From assembly GCA_037892935.1 (NCBI GenBank), contig JAYXKI010000007.1, positions 62,001 to 126,000 of the forward strand: DNA of 64,000 bases. Direction: 5' to 3'. Numbering within the stretch: position 1 is the first letter of the stretch; the number at the start of each line of letters is the position of its first letter. Shown here piece by piece: positions 42,300 to 53,127 of this stretch. Below the pieces are notes generated by a model. The model made no database searches and was not told the DNA's origin. It worked only from the letters and a program-made list of their open reading frames with translations. Source of the DNA: Phlebopus portentosus (Eukaryota > Basidiomycota > Agaricomycetes > Boletales > Boletinellaceae). A program made the position numbers and the translations under genes.

Positions 42300-42805
42300 C
42301 AGCTAATTGCAAAATTGTTGGCAATTTGGAAAATCACGTGTATTTTTGACGCATAGTGCATCCTGGATGAGCAAAAAAAAACAAAATAGCGAATATCTCA
42401 GTCAATACAGCACATAAAAATCTGATATAACCATGTAAAAAACCTGCTCGAAAATGCGCTCCAGTACATATAAAAATGTCTGGGTTTTGTTGAGTATGTA
42501 CTTCGCTACTAAAAAGATAGCATCATAGTGCTAAATCCTTGTCATGCCCTCCGTTCAGTGTAAAAATCATAGCTTGCCCAACGTCATCCGGAAAAATCTG
42601 ATTCAAGTTTGATAAATCAGGCCAGCCCAGTGGGCACCTGTACGCAACTCCTCGAGGCACCCTGACATGATTGTGGTAGTGAAACTGGGTGGTTTGTTGT
42701 CACTCCTGCTCGCAGAACTCTCCCCTACTTCATTGCATCTGTCATAACTCACGCATTCGGACACCAAAAAATCTGATTGTTTCTGCTAAAAAGACAGCAG
42801 CATAG
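42300..42805 (+). repeat. T4 left terminal inverted repeat
   Basis: Homologous to T1's end (21834 inward). It contains repeated AT-rich motifs AAAAATCTGAT(A/T) at 42416, 42592 and 42767 and GTAAAAATCATAGC near 42560. These are candidate subterminal binding sites for the transposase or AT-hook protein. From 42806 to 43286 I see no gene. Confidence 0.7.
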
Positions 42806-43286
42806 GCGCTTTCAGCCAAGACAGTAGCTGAGCTGAGTTAGGCTTGGGTGTGGCTACATTACATGTACTATCTACCAATCAGACTTGAAACCACCTTGGT
42901 GACCATCCTCTGCTGAAATGTCACCCAAAATCATATCTGGGCGAGGGCGAACAAGGTCAGCTCAGCCATCATGCACTCCTGCTACAACCAAACTGAGTGT
43001 GCCCACCAGGGCTGCAGAAACATCTCTCAGAGAAACATGAGTGTATGCACATGACAGTAGTCTTTCGTATGCAGTATCTCCCCGCACAGCAGTTCTCATC
43101 ACTTGTCCACAGTTCCCTCCTCATCCTCACTAATCCCTCATCACCCACAGGCATAAGGGAACCCCCAGTTGCTGGGGACAGTGTAGTGTGCTACACTAAC
43201 CTGTACCGGTCCAGCGGCACAGGCCTGTAAGGGCTGTACTCCCCTATGCCATACCCAGGACACCCCATGTACTATTGTCAGCAAAC

Positions 43287-44064
43287 GATTATGCTTCGTC
43301 AACCAGTCATGTCCAAGGAAGATGTTGCTTGATGCTAAGGATGTCACTGCCAGTCGAATCTCTTCCTCGTGTTTCCCAAAGAACATTCGTATGACTACAT
43401 ATTCCTTGATCAATCCAGCCTCGTTGCTTGTTCTGTCAGCATTGAAGACTGGTCTAGGCCGAATGTACCTTTGAGTGGGGAAACCATACCATTTGACAAA
43501 ACCTTCGTCGATGCATGAGCCTGTGCATCCTGAGTTGATCAGTGCATGAGCATCAATGAAGTTTTCCTCTTCGAGTAGGGGGTTTGACAAGTCCACTTTG
43601 TCATCACCTGCTACCTTTGGGTGTACGATGCTAACGAAGGCATCCAACTCTTTTCCTCCCGCCCGTCACACGAACTGGTCTGCGTCCACAATGCCCTCGT
43701 GCCATACCTCAGCCGTGCGTCTGCCTACCACATCCTACACTGCTTCAGTGACGTTCGCCTGAGCAACAACGTTCTCGTGGTAAGGTGCTTCCGCCACAAC
43801 CTCATTTTTTATAGTGGTTTGATTCCGCTCTTCCTCTCTCAATTTGCCTGCTTGCGCATCTGTTCTTCTGATAAATAAATCTTCATAGACTTCGAAGTCA
43901 TTGTTGTCATCTTCAGATTCATCTGGCAGCACGTCGGTAAGGATCTTTCGAAGGGTGAAACCGTCACTGGTATTTGCATCTTGATATTGTACAACAGGAT
44001 GATTATATTTTAACAAGTCCAACGAAAAGAGTCCTTTAGGAGACTGACCAGTCGTTCCGACGTC
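43287..44064 (-). pseudogene. pol: Copy F pol 5' fragment
   Basis: N-terminal Pol and protease ([15 protein letters not shown], with Asp of DSG changed to Asn), ending abruptly at DWLTKHN where T4 sequence resumes. It carries a stop near 43667 (CGA to TGA on the minus strand). There is no RT, integrase or 3' LTR: F is 3'-truncated. Confidence 0.85.
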
Positions 44065-46932
44065 TATGCCTGGTCTTCTGGAAAACCCTCACCTTCCACT
44101 AATTCTTCTAGCTCAGCGGGCACTGCTCGGCCTCGACCTCTTCGAAGGAGGATTCCTTCGCTTGTCCGAGCTCTTCGAGGAGCGCTTCTCTGTCTTCTGG
44201 AACAAAGGCCGCGATGATGGCGCGTATCGCTTCATGACCTCATGGGCATTCCCTGATGTAGTGGCCCACCTGACCACACTTGTAACAAGCATGTGTACGA
44301 TGCGCCTGGTTCATCATCATGTCCATGGGTTGTCCTAAGCCTCCATATGTTACTCCCGTGGCATCACGACGATCTTGAGCGGGGGGTACGAAAGGACGAG
44401 CTGCTTGTTGAGGTGGCATAGAATGTCTCATTGGTGGTACCGGTGTAAGAAGCATCGACACGCTAGGTCCGAGATCGCGCACGTGACACGTGTTCCGCGG
44501 TGATCAGCATCGTAACAGCGGAACTCAGTGCGGATCGATTCGATTCGAAGTGGAACGGACTACTGTAGCCTCTCGCACTCGACCGCTGCATAGGAAGAAC
44601 CTTCGGACGCTCGAGCCACCCAGTCGAAAACTTACAAAGGCTGACTTAGCTAGCTCGTCTTACTAAACCCAGGCACGAGAGGTAAATTGAAGGATCCGCA
44701 ATTGGCCCCCGACACCTCCCAAGTTTCGACCCGACGCGACGCACTCCGGCTTTTCCCCTTTTGAGTCCCATATGCGTTCATATTTTGTTTTGTTCCTTAT
44801 GATTCTTATGCTCATTATTCCGTGTGCGCTCACATGTCGTATTATGCTCTATGGTCATTATCTCGCCACCTTCCAGATATGCTCACCTCATACCTTGTTC
44901 CCATGCGTTCCCTTATGATTTTCACTTCCGATTTCCTTTTGTTATGCTCCCTGACGCTCCGATGGCTCAGGTTCGGACAAAGTTATAAATAGGCGAGCAA
45001 CTTGTAGTAGGAGCCCAGTTTTAGCCCGGAGAGTTTTAGCAGAAAACAGTTTAGCTCGGGCTTGAACCCACTTCAGCTACAGTCGAGACCAATTTGACTC
45101 TTCCTGTACTCTCCTCGACTCTATCTCCCACAAATACACGATAGTTCTGTCTCATACGCCTCGAGTCTCCTGCTCTGCAGTCGTACCCGAGCCCAGTGTG
45201 ATCAGTTCAACCCGTGTTGAAGTCAGAGACCCTCATCTCTCCTCCCCACGCCTCTACGCAAGGTCTCACTTGAGTCCCTTGCGTATCGCTTCGTTCCGCG
45301 TCGTATAGCTCCGTTTCGCTTCGTAACCCACCGAAACTCGTCGTAACTCGTCGTAACCCGTTATATCGTGTCGGATCCTCGAAGGGATCACCTTCAAATC
45401 GTCAGCGCTTAGGGGAAGTCCTTCTCTAAGCTTCGTCCCATCGTCTTCCGCCTCCAGGGTTCGAATCCATCGAGGGATTACCTGTGAGGACATCGATTAC
45501 CTTCGCACCGCCACCGCCAATCCCCCTTGCTTCGACTTCTCCCGCCTTGCTTCTTCGCCTATCTCCTTTAATCCAATCCCCCCCCCCCTCGCATACATCC
45601 AGCAGCCTTCAATCCCATTTCTCCTCCATCCCTTCCGGAACCGCTCCAGAACCCAGATCGACGCATCAGCGCTTCTCTAGTTTTCCCCTCCAAGAGTCAC
45701 CCTTCTCTTTCCACTCGTTTTAATCTTACCGAACAGCCCCCAAGAACTGTGACACTCCTCAGCTATCAGACAGTGCACAGGAGTTTCACCGGAGCTGGCT
45801 TCATTGCTGTCAAACTAATTGCCTTCCTCCGACATTCGGCCATCAGGTCCCTGATTTGGCATTCGACCCTGTCGACCTTGACGGCAGCCTTCTTGAACTC
45901 TTCATATGACGTCAGTTCATTGGGCAATCTCATGACACCTTCGACAACCTTTGGGTTTAGTGCCCTCTTCAGATGACTCATCAACCATTTGTCATGTGCC
46001 TCTGTTGCTAGGCCAGCGTCCACTCGGCAAATGTCAAACTTGTTGAAGAACTCATCAGCGTTGAGGTCTCCTTGGTACATCGCATCTAGTCGTTTGAAGG
46101 CTTTCTGGGATCTGGTGGGGTCATCGAACGACGTGTCCAGCTTCTTCAAGAAGGCGTCCCAGCCGTCCGTGAACGTCAGGTTGCCATCTCCATCAACTGC
46201 TCCACTGGTGTAACTTTCTGCCCAGCGAGCCGCAGCACCACTCTTCATGTATGACAGGGCGAACATAATCTTACTCTTGTTCGTCCTGAACTCTGACTCA
46301 GATGCGTAGATGTAGAGATGCAGCTCTCACTTGAAGTCCACATAATTGTGTTTGCCATTGAAGTCTCTTGGTTTAGTGATATGGACCTTCTTCGACACCC
46401 TTGATCCTTGGTTTGCACCTTCGCCTGCAGCTTGGAGCGCTAGCGCGACTGCCGTCGCAAGATCAGTCATCGCTTCCTTTGATAATGACATCTCATGTTC
46501 TTCTTCCTCTTCTTCTTCGTCTTCTTCACTCAGTATAAGCGGCGCTGGTTCTCGGAATTTTCCAAAAGCCGGTGAAGGCTCGACAGGGGGAGCCAATGCT
46601 TGAGTGGTCGAGTTCGATGGGTCTGGTAAGGGGGCCGTTGGTTGCGTCGGAGTAGGGGGTGAGGGCTCATCTATGTTGCCTTCTTGTTTCACTCTCCAGT
46701 AGAGGGACTTTCCTTCCCTCTGGGAGTACCACCTCTTTGCAGTCTCGTCCCACCAGGCACCAAAGACTTGATTTCCTGCTTTGACGATGTAATGTCCTCG
46801 CGAAGCACTCCACCTAGAGTTCGCAGGGAGGGCTGCTCGTTGCTCGTCAGTTAGCTCCACCTTGATAGGCTGGGGGTGGAACAGGGATCGGGATGCTGTT
46901 CGGGCGGGACTGACTTCGGATAACTGGCTCAT
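44064..46932 (-). pseudogene. gag: Copy F gag, interrupted by a solo LTR
   Basis: Gag in three pieces: 46932-46327 (stop from CGA to TGA at FK|ELRL), 46326-45789, and 44443-44064 after the solo LTR. The zinc knuckle CYKCGQVGHYIREC survives. In this copy an ACG-to-ATG change makes an AUG (46932) upstream of the usual GTG, fused in frame to the extension. A small deletion lies near the Glu/Asp segment at the end. Confidence 0.85.
44444..45788 (+). repeat. Solo LTR of an unrelated retrotransposon (1345 bp)
   Basis: TGTAAGAAGC...GAGTTTCA inserted in F's gag with a 4-bp duplication CCGG (44440-44443 and 45789-45792; the empty site reads TACCGGAGC). It has a TATA-like TTATAAATAG near 44984 and a pyrimidine-rich 3' half, and no coding region I can support. 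It shows no similarity to the chromovirus LTRs beyond the first bases. Orientation is assumed from the TATA box. Confidence 0.7.
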
Positions 46933-47276
46933 CTTTGAAATTGACGACTAAATGAAAGGCTCCGAGGTAGATAATGAAGGAGATGCTAGTCGACGACTGG
47001 ACTCTATGTGTTACCCATGAGAGCGTTTGATGAGAGTTCCAGAGAAGGGTGATTCAGAGCACCACGGTGATATGATTGGTTGATACTTCGGGTACTATCG
47101 GGTCACGTCGGAGTCAATCGGACTTCAACGGGCAAGATAGGGGTTTGTTGTCTGCACAGTAGGAACTGGGTTTCGTTCGATGTCATCCTTCGAAGATATA
47201 CTTCAGGGGACACATCACAGGTGAGTGCTCGACGACAACGGAATCGGGCGTGAGCCAGAGGTAGGTCTTTCTATTA

Positions 47277-47735
47277 TGTTAGGCGGACAGCTCAAGGACT
47301 GAGTCGAGGCAGGCCAACACAACAACAAACAAGCATGGATGAGATAATCCCAAACACGTCGCTCAGGTCAAGACAGCTAAGACAAGGCTTAAGTCCAGAC
47401 CGTCGAACGCTAGGTCGCAGTGAAGGTAAGTAGAATTCAGCAAACTAATAATACAAGAGTAGATACCTAGGTCACAGTGAAGGTAAGTAGAATAGAAAGA
47501 CAAGGAACGAAAGAGTCAAACTATCTACTTATATAGACTTTGAGCACGGGAAAGGTCTACTCTAATGGAAAGTCACATGACAAGGAATGGGATGATTAGT
47601 GAGCGTGATAGAACGTTGTGGAATGTTCTGGCAAATGGATGAATAAGCGCATAAGAAAAATAAAAGAAAAGGAAAAAGAATATTAAAATAAATGATAATG
47701 TAAGAAAGGAAAAGGAAAATGTTCGAGTCCTTACA
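47277..47735 (-). repeat. 5' LTR of copy F
   Basis: 459 bp, copy C subtype with scattered CpG-type changes (for example TGAGCACGGG). It marks the start of F on the minus strand; sequence beyond 47735 belongs to T4. Confidence 0.9.
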
Positions 47736-47759
47736 TTTTATCTGCATCGGTGTCCCCAC

Positions 47760-48110
47760 TTGTGATCCTCTGCCGCCGCTCGGTTCAGACCGTTTGTGAT
47801 TCTTCCTCAACGTTCTGATGCAGCCATCACTCTTCTAGTAATCACTCCTGGGATTTTCAATTTCTCCCCACCCCTGAGGCCGCCTTTCGTGTTTCTTCGC
47901 CGCCATCCGGCGTCAACCGATTGTGATTCTTCCTCAACATCCCGACGCAGCCGTCACTCTTCTAGTAATCACTCTGGGGATTTTCGACTTTTATCTGCAT
48001 CACCATCCCCTCTCAGGATTCTTCGCCGCCATTCAGTTTGGGGGACTTGCGATACTTCCTCGACATCTCGATGCAGCTGTCACTCTTCTCGTGCCCGCCA
48101 CTACCGCCGG
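47760..48110 (+). repeat. Imperfect tandem repeat, about 126-bp period, three units
   Basis: Units align at GATTCTTCCTCAAC (47798), GATTCTTCCTCAAC (47925) and GATACTTCCTCGAC (48051). Each is followed by a GCAG(C/T)(C/G/A)TCACTCTTCT segment and a TTCTTCGCCGCCAT block. It lies upstream of the T4 transposase. From 48110 to 48766 the DNA is proline-codon rich with no gene I can support. Confidence 0.65.
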
Positions 48111-48766
48111 CGCCGGCACCTCCCCTGCGTCTGAATCCAGTTTGCCACTTCTCGATGCCTCCGCCGCCTCCGTGTCATTCTACTGCTGACACCACTTCCC
48201 TTTCGAGTGGTGTCGACACTCTCTCACCTCCGCCTTCTCTGTGTCGTTCCCACCTCATCTCCCCGACTACCAGCCAGAATCGCACTAGTGTGATTATCCA
48301 CCGCCGCTGCATACAGCCCACCGCTTTGACCCCTTCACCAGTTCAGTTGGACTCGGTGGTCCCTATTCATCCTCTCGGACCCTGCCGAGATTTGTATCAC
48401 TGCGGCGAGTTATTCGACGGTGCGGCGGATCCACCTGACGCCTGGATTCTTGTGCATCTGAGCTGAGTGTCGCTTCTGAAAGTCTGTAGGTAGTCTGTAG
48501 ATCTGGTAGGACTTCTCCTTTTTCCTCTCGACACCTTTGACATCGCCTCCCTGTGGTCGAATGCCACTGCCACCTTTGTCCCTATTTAGGAGAGTCTGAT
48601 AGTCTACAATGGACCATCATGAGAGATGAGGCACTACGGCAAAGAGATAGGAGCAGTGACGCATGTGAGGATGAAGGGTTAACTCATATGTTGAGTCGCC
48701 ACTTGATCTCGAGCCATCACCATCTTCACAGTCACCATCTCTACAGCTTATGTTGAGCATTCATTC

Positions 48767-49961
48767 ATGCAACCCCAGCAACGTGGCAGATGGCTGTTCA
48801 ACGATTTACAGGAATGCATCATCACTATGAACAAGAAACTCAGCGCCTCTCAGATTGCAGCCTTGACTGACATACCCAAGACAACAGTTTTCTAGATAAT
48901 ATGAGAGTTCAAGCACAATGGGACTGTTGCTGCACATGAACTTGGTTTTTGTGGAAGGCCTCGAGTGCTTGATTATATCCACACCGAGGTATGCACATGT
49001 TGAAACCTGTCCTGGTAGCTGTTGGTTCACACCACATAGTTCCTTTTCAGGTCACTAAGCAATCTCAATGACTGTTACATCAACGAGTTGAGGCTACTGC
49101 TCCAGGAAAGATGGGAGAAGGAGGCTTCGGATGCAACTATATGCAGGTCCTTGCTGCGCACCGGTTTCACACTTAAGAAGGTGGCTGTCTCTGTTGCTTT
49201 GCTTCCCCACGCAGTCTATGCAAACTGAAATTGTCGTGGTCTAGTTATCAAAAAGGGCTCTTGAGCGGAATGAAACTCTGCGTGCACAGTACATCGCACA
49301 TATCACCTCTCAGTACACAGCGGAACAGCTGGTATTTGTCAATGAGAGTGCTTGTGATTGGCGGGCTTTTCTTCACAACACTGCTTGGGCCCTTGAGGGT
49401 CACCATGTGTGTTACAAGCAGTTTTTCAATAGGGGGAAATAGTGATTCTGCCTCTTGTAGTGCATCACAAGCTTCTGATTCACTCCGTTAGCTTCTCTGT
49501 CTTGCCAGCTATCAGCCTCAATGGGACAATCGACTGCACTATCGTACAGGGCGCATTCAATACCAAATTGTTCACGGAATTCATCACCAGCCTGTTGGAC
49601 AAAATGCATCCCTTCCCCAGTAATCAATCAGTTATCGTAATAGACAACTGCCCGATACACAAGGCTCCTGAGATTTGGGAGCTCATCGAATCTCGGTCTG
49701 TCTCACTAGCAATGCAAGTTGCAGCATGTACTGACCCCTTTGCTTAGGGGTGTCAGGCTTGAATTTCTTCCTCCTTACTCACCAGACTACAATCCTATTG
49801 AACTTGCATTCTCCGTAATCAAGTCCAGGTTAAAACGGCAGGGTCCCGGTCCTCAGGATGACGCTTCAGTTGTTGAGCAACTCTGCAGGCAGGTGTATTC
49901 CATTAATTCTTTGGATAGTTATTCCTTCTTTTGCCACTGTCACTATGATGTGCTTGTATAG
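48767..49961 (+). pseudogene. T4 DDE transposase, decayed
   Basis: Starts ATGCAACCCCAG; HTH (RWLFNDLQECIITMNKKLSASQ), second HTH (NDCYINELRLLLQERWEKEAS), then the DDE core. The first catalytic Asp is Asn (VFVNESACD); the second Asp (VIDNCPIHKAP) and the Glu (PPYSPDYNPIELAF) remain. Stops interrupt the first exon (VF-TAG-II-TGA-EF). It is homologous throughout to T1's transposase and more distantly to T2's. Dead. Confidence 0.8.
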
Positions 49962-50100
49962 GCTGTTGAATCTGAAGATAGTGTATGTTTACAGACTAAG
50001 AATCGTCGATCTCCGGAGGGCTAGTAAGCGAGCTGGGAACACATTTATAAGCAGCTACCTTCATTGCCACATCACTTTTTTTTTTTTATCTCTTACTATC

Positions 50101-52239
50101 ATGAGTCCCACCCCTAGAAAACTTGCAGCTCACAAGACTGCAGCTCGTAAGACTGCTGGGACGAAGCAGGCATCCGCTGTCACAAGAAACTCCTCTCCCA
50201 AAAAAGCAGTAACGGCCCTGGAGCCCCAGCGAGCAAATAGCCCTCATTCGAACTCTCAAAATGCAGATGTCATTGCTGAAGGACCACGGAAATGAGGCTG
50301 GCCAAGGAAGGCAGAGCAGCCTGCTGTCAACAAGAACGGTGTTGAAGAGATGGTAGTACTGATAGTCTTGTCTTCTGGTATTGCACTCATACTTCATAAC
50401 AGAAAAACATAGAAGCGGAGCCCACCACGACAAAAGCAAGGGGCCGGAGAGCTGCTGACAAGGACCTGACGTATCAATATGAAGAGCCCTATGATGAAGA
50501 ACCATCACAACTTGATATTGCCCGAATGGCTAATGATGATCCGGGTCAAGAGTCAGATACCAACAGAGTCGGTACTGGTGATCCTTGGGACTTTGATAAT
50601 CCGTTGATTGCAGCCGGTGCATAGACCATTATAGGAGTTTGTCAGTCTCTAATGATTTAATAGACTACGCTGACAATTTGGACCAAGAGTATAGATGTGA
50701 CTCGTTAGTTGTATCTTATGTGCATTTTATGGAAAATCTCGAACGTGAAAAAGAGGAGCAGCAAGCTCCTAAAGAAACACGATCAACACTTGTCGTTCTG
50801 GTTGACGATGGGCGGGCTTTGTGCAAAATGAATGTCGAACCTCAACACAGCATAATCAATGTGCATCAGAACGTGGCAAGTATTCTTCAGTGCTATCCCA
50901 CCTTGGTTACACTAGGCTACACCGGTCCGTGGTTTAAGAAGATTGGGACAAAGATTCAACCATGGTATCTCGAATCTGATGTAGATCTTGATGAGCTTGT
51001 GCAAGGGTTCAAGAAGTATCTCGAGAAGCTGAAGAAGAAGTGCAAGGTCGATAGTGCAGGCGAAATTGTGCTTATGAACATGAATGATGAATGGGTAAAT
51101 GTGATTGTTTGCCTTTCTCTCTTTCACGTGTTGATGCGTGAATTACGTTCCATTTAGAAGGGTTCTAAATGCTCAGGAAGCGTACTTCAGAATGCGACCA
51201 AACTAACCAGTGCAGCCGAAGCAATGAAAGGTGACCTGAATGCAATGCTCGCACCTCATATCAAGGAGATCAAGCAGAACCTACAGTGCAGCATGCATCT
51301 GGAGGAAGTTTGTTATGTTCGTGCCGATGGCACCCATATATATTATACAATGAAGAATTATTTTGATCATGCAAGGCTCCTAGTACGTGTCTTACTCTCA
51401 TCTATGTGATTCTGGAGGCTTCTGAGCTTTTGTAGCTAAGTAAAGCTCCAGGCATGACAGCTTTAGAGGTTCCTAAGCAGCTGAACTTGCTCGACTACCA
51501 CAAATCAAAGCGAACTGTGCAGACCACCTTAGGTTCAACTGCCATAGGCATGCAGCAGAGGCTTACAAACCAAGCTGGCACTGGTCAAGCACAAGTGGAT
51601 GGGGATCCACAGACCAAACCAGGTGTAGAAAATTCCAGTGCTGGAAGGACTCGCCATGCATCACTATCGCCCGCCTCCCGGCCTGCACGAGACAGGCCGA
51701 GGGATGACAGAAGGTACTATGGATCATCGTGTGGAGAGAAGTGTCATCATAGCAGGAGCTGATCCATCAGAAAGAGGGGTCATAAACATCGCTATCGATC
51801 CTCGTCATCATCAGGGTGGGCGGACTCCAAAAGCTCTGCAGAAAGGGGTTATCACGATTGCAGTTCGTTATCCGAGGATGACTACAGGCACCACAGTTAT
51901 TGGAACAGATACTCTGCATCGCGTCATAGTGGATATCATCACAAAGGTCACCACAACAGAACTCAAGGCTCCCCATCCATGAGAAATAAAATTTGTGATT
52001 ATCCTTTGGTGGAGATTTGGCTGAAGATGTGCGATGATCACATGGAACGAGGGTGCAACAACATGAATTACTCAGTGCTGGCCGATGTTCTGAAATGTAA
52101 TAGATATCTGCACATCAACCTGATTCTACTCAGGTTGACAACCGATGAATTGATTTCAATGGCGTCACAGTTGGGTGTTCACATCATGCGCGGGCTTGCA
52201 TCCGCCATGCTTTTCTATGCCCGGGAGGACATTGGCTGA
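50101..52239 (+). pseudogene. T4 gene2 (AT-hook/SAM-like), decayed
   Basis: Starts 139 bp after the transposase. The N-terminus is Lys/Ala-rich. The AT-hook core has become PRK-TGA-GWPRK, where T2 has RGRPRK, by two CpG changes. The conserved central unit (LGYTGPWFKKIGTKIQPWYL ... EIVLMNM) and a VCY segment follow, then an Arg/Ser/His-rich stretch broken by one TGA (SRS-TGA-SIRKRG), and the SAM-like C-terminus (YPLVEIWLKMCDDHMERG). Phase-0 splice at ARLL|LSKAPG is clear. It ends at 52239. Confidence 0.75.
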
Positions 52240-52296
52240 ACGATAAAGACAATCATGTTCAATAGTAAACATGATATGTGTTACATACAGTCATGC

Positions 52297-52716
52297 TGTA
52301 AGGACTCAAACATTTTCCTTTTCTTTTCTTATGTCATCATTCATTTTAATATTCTTTTTCCTTTTCTTTTATTTTTCTTATGCGCTTATTCATCCAATTG
52401 CCGGAACATTCCACAATGTTCCATCACGCTCACTAATCATCCCATTCCTTGTTATGTGACTTCCCATTAGAGTAGACCTTTCCCGTGCTCAAAGTCTATA
52501 TAAGTAGATAGTTTGACTCTTTCGTTCCTTGTCTTTCTATTCTACTTACCTTCACTGCGACATAGGTATCTACTCTTGTATTATTAGTTTGCTGAATTCT
52601 ACTTACCTTCACTGCGACATAGCGTGCGTATAGCCCAGCAACTCGCGTTTAGCCAGTTGTTTGTTGTTTGTGTTGGCCGCCTCGAGATTGACGCCCGTTA
52701 GTCTCGCCGCCTAACA
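52297..52716 (+). repeat. Chimeric LTR, 5' of copy G
   Basis: 420 bp. The U3 part is copy C type (TTATGCGCTTATTCATC...). The U5 part is copy D type (CGACATAGCGTGCGTATAGCCC). The expected partner at 58479 is D type throughout, and the flanks do not match, so this LTR looks like a recombinant between two elements. Confidence 0.85.
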
Positions 52717-52908
52717 TAATAGAAAGACCTACTCTCGAACCCGTGGTTTAACCACTTGTTCGTCGCTACTCCACGCAGGAGACACATCGACGGTCAATGA
52801 CTGCGCCCATCCCGGATTTATCCGAGCAACCCCTATCTTGCCCGTCAAGGTCCGACTGACTTTGATGTGTCCCGATAGTTCCCGAAACAATCAATCAATC
52901 CTCTAATC

Positions 52909-53127
52909 GTGGCGCTCCAAATCACTCTTCTGTGGAACTCGCATCAGACGTTCTCTTGGGTGACTCATAGAGTCCAATCGTCATCAAGCATCTCGTTCAT
53001 CATCTACCTCGGTGCCTTCCGACTAGTCATCAATTTCAAAGACGAGCCGGTTATCCGAAGTCAGTCCCATCCGAACACCATCCCGATCCCCGTTCCACCT
53101 CCGGCTTATCAAGGTGGATCTAACTGA
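52909..53127 (+). CDS. ORF0 of copy G
   Basis: 72-codon non-AUG frame homologous to 4317-4535. Most differences are synonymous in this frame. This pair of copies is the basis for calling ORF0 a real coding region. Conservation drops sharply just upstream of GTG GCG CTC. Confidence 0.5.
   Translation: MALQITLLWNSHQTFSWVTHRVQSSSSISFIIYLGAFRLVINFKDEPVIRSQSHPNTIPIPVPPPAYQGGSN

Larger units (their letters stand above)
42300..52296 (+). mobile_element. T4: decayed T1-type element, hosting copy F
   Basis: Starts CAGCTAATTGCAAAATTG directly after a TA in T3. It contains a 500-bp TIR, a gene-poor stretch interrupted by copy F (43287-47735), a dead transposase and dead gene2 in the same orientation, and is then cut by an LTR at 52297. 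Its right end is not in the window. Gene order (transposase then gene2, same strand) equals T1 and differs from T2, defining a second subfamily. Confidence 0.75.

Noticed and set aside
45266..45493. 75-codon frame inside the solo LTR
   Set aside because: Arg/Ser-rich low-complexity translation of CGTAACTCGT repeats; LTRs of this type are non-coding.
48038..48466. 142-codon proline-rich frame upstream of the T4 transposase
   Set aside because: It overlaps the tandem repeat, has no counterpart in T1, and its composition follows C-rich DNA.
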